Positions 1 through 5,275 of a stretch of 7,621 nucleotides of DNA are shown piece after piece; positions within the stretch are counted from its first letter, which is position 1, and every line of letters starts with the position of its first letter. The notes below the pieces were generated by a model. The model was not told the DNA's origin. It saw only the letters and a program-made list of their open reading frames with translations, and did not search any database. The position numbers were made by a program, and so were the translations under genes. This DNA comes from JAMOQA01 sp964420365 (GTDB lineage Bacteria > Acidobacteriota > Polarisedimenticolia > J045). The stretch is from assembly GCA_964420365.1 (NCBI GenBank), contig CAYQTA010000023.1, positions 1 through 7,621 of the forward strand, read 5' to 3'.

Positions 1-434
1 TTCTCGGCGTTGCAGGCGAGGACGGTCTTCCGGAACCCGGACAGGTCGTCACCGTACTTCTGCGGCTTGTGCAGCCGCAGGAAGGACGTCGCGGGCGGGA
101 GGTGGAACTGGCCCTGCGCGTATCCCTGGTTCTCGAGTTCGCGCCAGGCACCCTCGAGGAGCTTCCACAGCCCCTGGCGGTCCCGGAGGGCGAACAGCCG
201 CTGCACTTCCGCGTTGCCCGAGATCGACTTCGCCGCATCGGCAGCACGCCGGATTTCCTCGCGCATGGCGGTCTCGGCGCTCGTGGCGAGCGCCTCCATC
301 TCCTGCGTCTCGACGCGGCGCACGCTCTCCCGGTAGGCATAGTCGATGGTCGCCACGACCACGACGAAGCACGCGACGGCCACGAGGACCAGGGTCAGGG
401 TGAGTCGCTGGCTGATGGAATGGAACTTGATCAT
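1..434 (-). CDS. Methyl-accepting chemotaxis-type sensor, N-terminal part (dCache domain), cut by window edge
   Basis: This is the first 144 residues of a membrane sensor, running off the left edge. The ATG at 434 is preceded by GGAGGA (444-439) four bases upstream. Residues 1-9 are a short cytoplasmic stretch, and about 10-29 (LTLTLVLVAVACFVVVVATI) form a transmembrane helix. A charged, helical extracytoplasmic segment follows, rich in Glu, Arg and Ala. Near residues 109-133 the pattern FHLPPATSFLRLHKP...YGDDLSGFR is, from memory, typical of the double-Cache dCache_3 type of ligand-binding domain. That domain occurs in methyl-accepting chemotaxis proteins but also in sensor kinases and diguanylate cyclases. 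A chemoreceptor is inferred because the gene follows cheA and cheW on the same strand, 40 bases after cheW. The HAMP and signalling domains would lie outside the window, so the output type is not shown directly. Confidence 0.8.
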   Translation of the reverse strand, partial: MIKFHSISQRLTLTLVLVAVACFVVVVATIDYAYRESVRRVETQEMEALATSAETAMREEIRRAADAAKSISGNAEVQRLFALRDRQGLWKLLEGAWRELENQGYAQGQFHLPPATSFLRLHKPQKYGDDLSGFRKTVLACNAE

Positions 435-454
435 CGTATCCTCCGGGACCGGCA

Positions 455-469
455 GGAGCCCCCGGCTCC
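455..469 (-). other. Stem-loop in the cheW-transducer spacer
   Basis: A perfect 6-bp inverted repeat, GGAGCC/GGCTCC with a 3-base loop, lies five bases after the cheW stop codon and just upstream of the transducer Shine-Dalgarno. No T-run follows, so it does not look like an intrinsic terminator. It may be an mRNA-stabilising or expression-tuning hairpin, or chance in GC-rich DNA. Confidence 0.35.
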
Positions 470-474
470 ACGCC

Positions 475-1002
475 TCAGGCGAGCACCCCCTGCTCGTCCG
501 TCACCGCGTCGTCCATCAGCTCCAGCTCGGCCGGGGTCAGCACCCGGTCTATGTCGAGGAGGAGCTTGACCTTCCCCTCGGCCTTGCCGATGCCGAGCAG
601 CAGGTCCGTTTCCACGCCCATCCCCAGCGCCGGCGGGTCCTCGACCTGGGCCTCGTCGATGTCGAGCACCTCCGAGACCTTGTCGACGATCACGCCGATC
701 AGGGCCCCCTGGATCTGGACGACGATGATGCAGGTCTCCTCCGTCTCCTCCGCCGCCTCCATGCCGAGCTTCAGCCGGAGATCGAGGACCGGGATCACCT
801 TGCCCCGCAGGTTGATCACGCCCCGCACCCAGGGATCGGTCTGCGGGATCGGCGTGATCGGGAGCATGCCGATGATCTCGTTGACACGGAGGATCTCGAT
901 GCCGTACTCCTCCTCGCCCAGGAAGAAGGTCAGGTACTTCCCCCCCCGGCTGCGCCCGTTCCCGGGGGTCTTCCCATCGCTCGCGCGGACTTCGCTGCTC
1001 AC
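475..1002 (-). CDS. cheW: CheW chemotaxis coupling protein
   Basis: A 175-residue CheW. This cytoplasmic adaptor links chemoreceptors to the CheA kinase. Residues 1-20 are a Ser/Gly/Lys-rich, probably disordered leader. The CheW fold runs from about 21 to 160, starting KYLTFFLGEEEYGIEI, then the conserved core WVRGVINLRGKVIPVLDLR (58-76). The invariant Arg-Gly of that core (R60-G61) is the usual receptor/CheA interface. Later strands (CIIVV, LIGVIVDKVSEVL) and KVKLLLDIDRVL (144-155) match the family. The start is a GTG at 1002, chosen because AGGGAG lies seven bases upstream and the next in-frame ATG is inside the fold. It lies 47 bases downstream of cheA and 40 bases upstream of the transducer gene, so it is almost certainly in one operon. 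A run of eight G lies in codons 19-21 on the coding strand. Confidence 0.96.
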   Translation of the reverse strand: MSSEVRASDGKTPGNGRSRGGKYLTFFLGEEEYGIEILRVNEIIGMLPITPIPQTDPWVRGVINLRGKVIPVLDLRLKLGMEAAEETEETCIIVVQIQGALIGVIVDKVSEVLDIDEAQVEDPPALGMGVETDLLLGIGKAEGKVKLLLDIDRVLTPAELELMDDAVTDEQGVLA

Positions 1003-1009
1003 GGGTCTT

Positions 1010-1015
1010 CTCCCT
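1010..1015 (-). promoter_or_regulatory. Ribosome binding site supporting the GTG start of cheW
   Basis: AGGGAG on the minus strand, seven bases before the GTG at 1002. It decides the start, because no ATG sits near the beginning of the CheW fold. Confidence 0.7.
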
Positions 1016-1018
1016 CTC

Positions 1019-1035
1019 GCCCGCCGGTGGCGGGC
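1019..1035 (-). other. Stem-loop in the cheA-cheW spacer
   Basis: A perfect 7-bp inverted repeat, GCCCGCC/GGCGGGC with a 3-base loop, lies 14 bases after the cheA stop and three bases before the cheW Shine-Dalgarno. There is no T-tract, so it is not a standard terminator. It could tune cheW translation or protect an mRNA end. Chance cannot be excluded at this GC content. Confidence 0.4.
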
Positions 1036-1049
1036 GGTGCATGACCTTG

Positions 1050-3239
1050 CTAGACCGCCATCATGTCGAACGCGCCGGAACCCCGGCGGGCCAGGGCGCC
1101 GAGTCCCTGGGGATCGAGGATCAGGCCGACTCGGCCGTCGCCCAGGATCGCGGCGCCGGAGACTCCGGGCACCTTGCCGATCCCTCCGCCCAGGGACTTG
1201 GCGACGATCTGCTGCTGGCCGAGCAGCTCGTCCACCAGCAGCGCGTAGTCACGGTCTCCGCCCCGGACGATGACGAGGAGGCCGCGGGTCGGTTCCTCCA
1301 CGGCGCCCGGGATCCCGAACAGCCTGCCGAGCCGGAACATCGGGATCAGGCGGTCACGAAACAGGACCATCTCCCCCTGGCCCGCCACCGTCGACAGGTC
1401 CTTCTCCTTCGGCTGGAAGGTGATCACGATGTTCGCGGTCGGCAGGATGTACCGCTCGGACCCGCAGCGGATGAGCATCCCGTCGGTGATCGCCAGCGTC
1501 AGCGGCAGGTAGATTCTGAAGATCGTTCCTTTCCCGCGCTCCGACTCGATGTCCACCCGTCCGTGGAGGGCCTCGATGTTCTTCTTGACCACGTCGAGCC
1601 CCACCCCGCGACCCGAGACGTCGGTCACCTTGTCCGCGGTGGAGAAGCCCGGCTCGAAGATCAACTGGAAGACGTCCGAGTCCGAGAGGCCCTTGTCCGA
1701 GTCGATGACGCCGCGCTCGATCGCCTTCTGGACGATCTTCTCCCGGTCGAGGCCCCGGCCGTCGTCCTCGATGGCGACGACGACCGACCCCCCGGAGTGG
1801 CACGCGGACAGGCGCACGGTGCCGACGGGGGGCTTCCCGGCGGCGACGCGTTCCTCCTCGGTCTCGAGGCCGTGGTCGACGGCATTGCGGATCATGTGGA
1901 CCAGCGGGTCGCCGATCGCGTCCACCATGTTCCGGTCGATCTCCGTGTCCTCGCCCTCGGTGACCAGGACGACCTTCTTCTTCACCTTCTGCGCCACGTC
2001 ACGGACCAGGCGATTCATCTTCTGGAAGGTCGCGCGCAGCGGGACCATCCGCATCGACATGGACAGGTCCTGGAGCTCCCGGACGATCTTGCCCATGTGG
2101 GTGATCTTCCGGATCAGGTCGTAGTGCGCCCCGTCGGTCACCACCTGGTCCTGGGCGACCATCGAGTGAGCGATCACCAGCTCCCCGACCATCTCGATCA
2201 GCCGGTCGAGCCGGTCGGTACGGACGCGGACGGACGCGTCGACCGATCGCCGGACGCGGTCCAGGCGCTTCTGCTTCCGGAGGGCTTCGGCGACGTCGGT
2301 GACGCGGGCGGCTCCCGCCTTGACGAGGGCCTCTCCGAGCGGTTTTTCCCCCTTTTCCCTCTCCACTCGCTGGATCACCTCGTCGGGAACCTTGCCCTCG
2401 GAGGCGAGAATGTCGCCGACCCGCGCGTGGGGCAGCGGCGGTTCCTCCTCGCCGGCCTCGGCGGCGTAGCGGTCGGGGTCCGCCAGGTGGCGCATCAGCG
2501 GGTCGTACTCCTCCGGGCGGTCGACCGGCTCGCCGGCGGCGCCGGCAACCACGAGGTCGAGCAGCTCCTTGAGCATGTCCACGCTGCGCAGGGCCAGGTC
2601 CGCGTAGGGACCGCCGTAGCGGATCTCCTTGTCACGCACGCGCGCGAGCAGCGTCTCCGCCCGGTGGGCGAGTTCCGAGATCGCCTCTAGCCCGAGGAAG
2701 GCGGACGTTCCCTTGAGCGTGTGAAAGGCCCGGAAGACCGTGTTGATCGCCTCCTCGTCCCCCGGATCGGTCTCCAGCGTGAGCAGCGCGGCCTCGGCGT
2801 TCTCGAGGAGCTCCCTGCTCTCGGTGACCATCTCGCCGATCAGCTCGACGTCGGGCTCCTCGGGCAGGAGGACGAAGGGGACCTCCTCCCCTGCCGGCTC
2901 CTCCGCGCTCTGCCCGGTCTTCGCTTCGTCGCCGTCCCCGGCCTCCCCGCCGGGCTCCCCGGTGGACAGGAGCTGCTCCATCGTCTCCACGAGGAGGGAG
3001 AGGGTTTCCCGGACCTTCGTCCGCTCCTCCTCGCCCAGGGAGTCGGCTCCTCCCAGGGTGTCGCGCGCCTGCTGGACCAGGGCGGCCAGGTCCTCCCGTC
3101 CGGGAGGCAGGGCGTCCTTCAGGTCCTCGAGGGCCCACGCGAGGCCCTCGGAGGAACCCTTCGTCTCGGGGTCCCAGGACTCCGCGGCGCGCCTGAGTTC
3201 CCCGAGCAGTCCGGTCAGCGTTTCGAGGCGTTCGCTCAT
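1050..3239 (-). CDS. cheA: CheA chemotaxis histidine kinase with MshEN-like segment in place of P2
   Basis: A 729-residue cytoplasmic CheA, which autophosphorylates on its own His and passes phosphate to CheY/CheB. Domains in order: an N-terminal helical region (1-110) ending in an acidic linker; an HPt/P1 domain (about 129-233) with phospho-acceptor H173 in AFHTLKGTSAFLG; a segment at 273-323 with two LG(E/D)xLxxxG repeats where a CheY-binding P2 might be expected; a P3 dimerisation domain (about 336-400, LDRLIEMVGELVIAHS); a HATPase domain (about 435-575) with N-box HMIRNAVDHGLE (448-459), DDGRGL (492-497), GRGVGLDVV (543-551) and GKGTIF (569-574); and a CheW-like P5 domain (about 580-720). 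All residues expected for activity appear present. The ATG at 3239 was preferred to upstream in-frame starts because GAGGAG lies five bases before it and the Arg-rich 42-residue extension looks non-coding. First gene of the operon, with a putative sigma-28 promoter upstream. Confidence 0.97.
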   Translation of the reverse strand: MSERLETLTGLLGELRRAAESWDPETKGSSEGLAWALEDLKDALPPGREDLAALVQQARDTLGGADSLGEEERTKVRETLSLLVETMEQLLSTGEPGGEAGDGDEAKTGQSAEEPAGEEVPFVLLPEEPDVELIGEMVTESRELLENAEAALLTLETDPGDEEAINTVFRAFHTLKGTSAFLGLEAISELAHRAETLLARVRDKEIRYGGPYADLALRSVDMLKELLDLVVAGAAGEPVDRPEEYDPLMRHLADPDRYAAEAGEEEPPLPHARVGDILASEGKVPDEVIQRVEREKGEKPLGEALVKAGAARVTDVAEALRKQKRLDRVRRSVDASVRVRTDRLDRLIEMVGELVIAHSMVAQDQVVTDGAHYDLIRKITHMGKIVRELQDLSMSMRMVPLRATFQKMNRLVRDVAQKVKKKVVLVTEGEDTEIDRNMVDAIGDPLVHMIRNAVDHGLETEEERVAAGKPPVGTVRLSACHSGGSVVVAIEDDGRGLDREKIVQKAIERGVIDSDKGLSDSDVFQLIFEPGFSTADKVTDVSGRGVGLDVVKKNIEALHGRVDIESERGKGTIFRIYLPLTLAITDGMLIRCGSERYILPTANIVITFQPKEKDLSTVAGQGEMVLFRDRLIPMFRLGRLFGIPGAVEEPTRGLLVIVRGGDRDYALLVDELLGQQQIVAKSLGGGIGKVPGVSGAAILGDGRVGLILDPQGLGALARRGSGAFDMMAV

Positions 3240-3251
3240 CCTCTCTCCTCG

Positions 3252-3277
3252 CCGGCCTCCACGGGCCGGTCGCCCGT
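3252..3277 (-). other. Overlapping alternative hairpins in the cheA 5' leader
   Basis: Two mutually exclusive perfect stems can form: CCGGCC/GGCCGG (3252-3257 with 3264-3269) and ACGGGC/GCCCGT (3261-3266 with 3272-3277). They lie between the predicted transcription start and the cheA Shine-Dalgarno. The pairing is seen directly; any regulatory role is speculative in such GC-rich sequence. Confidence 0.25.
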
Positions 3278-3300
3278 GCGCGACACGGGGCCCCGCCCGC

Positions 3301-3328
3301 TTATCGGCCCGCCGTCTCCTTCGCTTGA
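3301..3328 (-). promoter_or_regulatory. Putative sigma-28 (FliA) promoter of the che operon
   Basis: The minus strand reads TCAAG (3328-3324), 15 bases, then GCCGATAA (3308-3301). GCCGATAA is an exact match to the -10 element of flagellar sigma-28 promoters (consensus TAAAG, 14 bases, GCCGATAA). The -35-like TCAAG matches four of five positions, with one extra spacer base. Transcription would start near 3294, giving a leader of about 55 bases before the cheA ATG. Position, strand and the function of the downstream genes all agree. This is a match by eye, not a tested promoter. Confidence 0.65.
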
Positions 3329-3376
3329 GCGCCGGCGGGGAGCCGGGCGGGGCGGGATCCTGCACAATGGGGCCCC

Positions 3377-4849
3377 ATGAGAGACACCCGCCCCGGCCGG
3401 GCCCCCCGCGGCGCCCGCCAGCTCGCCCTCCTGGCGGGAGGGATCACGGTTCTCGTCGTCGCCCTGCCCCTGGTGGCGGGATACGGCGGGATCCTCGCCG
3501 CGCTCGCCCACCAGTTGGCGGCCGTCGGGGAGTGTCCCGCCCCGTCCTTCTGGGCACCCTGGCCCCTTCACGGGACCCGGATCGCGATTCTCCTGATGTT
3601 CGCCCTCGACCTCGGCCTGTGGATCGCCCTGCTCGGGTTGCTCCCCCTCGAGGACGTGCCGGGCGCTCCCTTCCTCTCGCTCCGGCGGAGGCTCCGCCGA
3701 CGCTGGCTCCTGGCGATGACCCCGGTCTACCCGGTCGTCGCCGCCCTCGCCGGGGCGCGCCTGCTCGCCCGCGCCGTCTCCGCCTGCGGCGCCGGCGCCA
3801 CCTGGTTCCTTCCCGGTATCCTCGGGATCGACCACGGGGCGGGCGCTCGCGCGTGGATCGCCGGGGAGCGGGGCCTGCTCGCGTTCTTCGCCGCGGCCTT
3901 CCTCCTGCACCTGCTGGTCCTCGCCGGTCCGTCGCGACCCGGGCGCTGGCTCGGCCGCGTCGCGGTGCTGTCGGCCGGCGGCGGCGTCCTCCTGGCGGCA
4001 GGCATCGGTCTCGTGCTCCCCGTGGTCGTCGGCGCTCCCTTCCGGGCCGCCGCCACCGCCCGGGAAGAGCTACTCCACGCTTTCCCGGCGCTCGCGGACG
4101 TGGACCCGATCGCCCGGGACGACCTGGCCTGGAACGCCTTCGTACGCACCGCCGCCGACGGGCCCGCGCTCCGGGGGCGCCCCCCGTGGGCCCTGCCCCC
4201 CTCGGTCGTCGCCCTGCCCCCGGCGCCCGTGGCCGGGCTCGCGGGCCTGCCGCTGCGGATCGCCGGTCCCGCGGAACCGGCCACGGGCGGGACCGGCCTC
4301 GAGTGGCGGATTCCCCTCGAGGGGCCCGCCGTGCCGCTCCCTCTTCCCCGGCCCTTCCGGCCCACGCGGGTGCTCAAGGCGGACCGGGCCCTGCCCTGGC
4401 ACCGGGTTCGGGACCATCTCCTGGCGCTGGGTCCCGGTCCCCTGCGAGTCGGCCTCGCCCCGGTGCCCTGCGGCCCGCCCCGGGCGATTCCCCCCGGCCC
4501 GGCCCCGGTCGTCGTCCTGCGGAACGGCCACCTCCCGGGGGACGGTCCACCGACCGGGCAACTGCCCCTTCCCTTCCCGCAAGGAACAGCCCTCCCGCCG
4601 GGCGGGACGGAACGGGCCCCCTGGCCGGGCCGGGTCCGGCCGGGGCGACGCGACCTGTTCTCCCGGGAGCTGCCGACCGACGTGCTCTGGCAGCGGGCCC
4701 TTCCCCTCCCGGTCCCGGTGGTCCCCGACGAGAACGGAACGGTCCGCCTCGCCGTGCCTCCCGTGACACCGTGGGACGACGTCGCCCGGGCCCTGCTTGC
4801 CGAGACCCTGGCCGGCGCCCGGCGGATCGAGCTCTGGACCGGGGAGTGA
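3377..4849 (+). CDS. Unrecognised membrane protein with a Pro-rich, weakly ExbD/TolR-like C-terminal half
   Basis: A 490-residue protein that I do not recognise. The N-terminal half has about five hydrophobic segments likely to span the membrane: about 15-47, 66-90, 110-132, 164-184 and 193-218. A strongly basic loop, RRRLRRRW (103-110), is probably cytoplasmic. Residues 219-490 are soluble and rich in Pro, Gly, Ala and Leu. Two stretches there, near 331-359 (KADRALPWHRVRDHLLALG) and 455-488 (ending RALLAETLAGARRIELWTG), resemble the ExbD/TolR pattern of a strand, an Asp/Pro turn, a helix and a final strand. This is a weak resemblance, not a family assignment. The start ATG has no clear Shine-Dalgarno (only GGGG close upstream), and CACAAT lies nine bases before it, so a leaderless mRNA is possible. 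The frame is supported by length, hydrophobic segments and divergent/convergent neighbours, whereas the opposite strand gives only Arg/Pro-rich translations. No partner gene is adjacent on the same strand. Confidence 0.75.
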   Translation: MRDTRPGRAPRGARQLALLAGGITVLVVALPLVAGYGGILAALAHQLAAVGECPAPSFWAPWPLHGTRIAILLMFALDLGLWIALLGLLPLEDVPGAPFLSLRRRLRRRWLLAMTPVYPVVAALAGARLLARAVSACGAGATWFLPGILGIDHGAGARAWIAGERGLLAFFAAAFLLHLLVLAGPSRPGRWLGRVAVLSAGGGVLLAAGIGLVLPVVVGAPFRAAATAREELLHAFPALADVDPIARDDLAWNAFVRTAADGPALRGRPPWALPPSVVALPPAPVAGLAGLPLRIAGPAEPATGGTGLEWRIPLEGPAVPLPLPRPFRPTRVLKADRALPWHRVRDHLLALGPGPLRVGLAPVPCGPPRAIPPGPAPVVVLRNGHLPGDGPPTGQLPLPFPQGTALPPGGTERAPWPGRVRPGRRDLFSRELPTDVLWQRALPLPVPVVPDENGTVRLAVPPVTPWDDVARALLAETLAGARRIELWTGE

Positions 4850-5275
4850 TCAGAGACGGCGGAGACGCGCGGCATACGCCGCCGGGTCCGCCTTCCCCGT
4901 GCGAAAGGCCTCGCCGGCATGTTCGACCAGGACCTGCAGGATCCGGTGGATCGCCTCGTGCCGATCGAGACCCCGGGCGGCCAGGCGCGCCAGGGCCTCC
5001 CCGACCTCCGGCGGCTCTCCCCTGGCGAGCTGGGTCTCGACGAGCTCGTGGAGGTGCACGTGGAGGAACGGGTTCTCGTCCGAGTCCGGGTCCGCCCCCT
5101 CCCAGAACGGCCGGTACTCGCGGTGCTCCTCGAGGATCGCCAGCAGCCGGCGCTCGACCTCGGTGAGGGTCTCCCGCTCGTCGCGCCGCGCCCACAGCCG
5201 CCGCACGGCCTCCCGTCCGATCTCGGCGAGGGCCCGCAGCGCCTCCGCGTCCCGGTCGGCCGGACCGTGATTCAT
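4850..5275 (-). CDS. DUF1841 family protein, function unknown
   Basis: A 141-residue soluble, largely helical protein that matches the DUF1841 family as I recall it. Signs are LLAILEEHREYRPFWEG (44-60, where the family usually has an HPEYH-like motif), ENPFLHVHLHELVETQL (67-83) and a C-terminal helix DRHEAIHRILQVL (104-116). No function is established for the family. Histidines H72, H74 and H76 plus H106 and H110 are spaced as a possible metal site, which is my inference. The ATG at 5275 overlaps the stop of the upstream peptidase gene in ATGA, implying translational coupling, and fits the family's usual N-terminus; the in-frame upstream extension is Arg/Pro-rich and not credible. The stop codon directly abuts the stop of the convergent membrane-protein gene. 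Confidence 0.9.
   Translation of the reverse strand: MNHGPADRDAEALRALAEIGREAVRRLWARRDERETLTEVERRLLAILEEHREYRPFWEGADPDSDENPFLHVHLHELVETQLARGEPPEVGEALARLAARGLDRHEAIHRILQVLVEHAGEAFRTGKADPAAYAARLRRL

Noticed and set aside
1041..2690. Open reading frame of 549 codons on the plus strand, antisense to cheA
   Set aside because: It mirrors the cheA codons, is rich in Asp, His, Leu and Arg with no recognisable fold, and cheA is certain on the other strand. Long antisense frames are expected at this GC content.
3240..3365. Upstream in-frame extension of CheA by 42 residues
   Set aside because: It would cover the putative sigma-28 promoter, is Arg/Gly/Pro-rich and lacks a ribosome site, while the start at 3239 has a good one.
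4173..4184. Twelve-base palindrome GGGGGCGCCCCC inside the membrane-protein gene
   Set aside because: Lies in coding sequence in a very GC-rich stretch; no second copy or context suggests a binding site.
3727..4920. Minus-strand open reading frame opposite the membrane-protein gene
   Set aside because: Low-complexity Arg/Pro/Ser/Gly composition with no hydrophobic or structural pattern, whereas the plus frame has clear membrane helices.
2740..5166. Open reading frame of 808 codons on the plus strand spanning cheA, the intergenic gap and the membrane gene
   Set aside because: The translation is almost all Arg, Pro, Gly, Ser and Ala, and it crosses three well-supported genes; stop codons are simply rare in GC-rich DNA.
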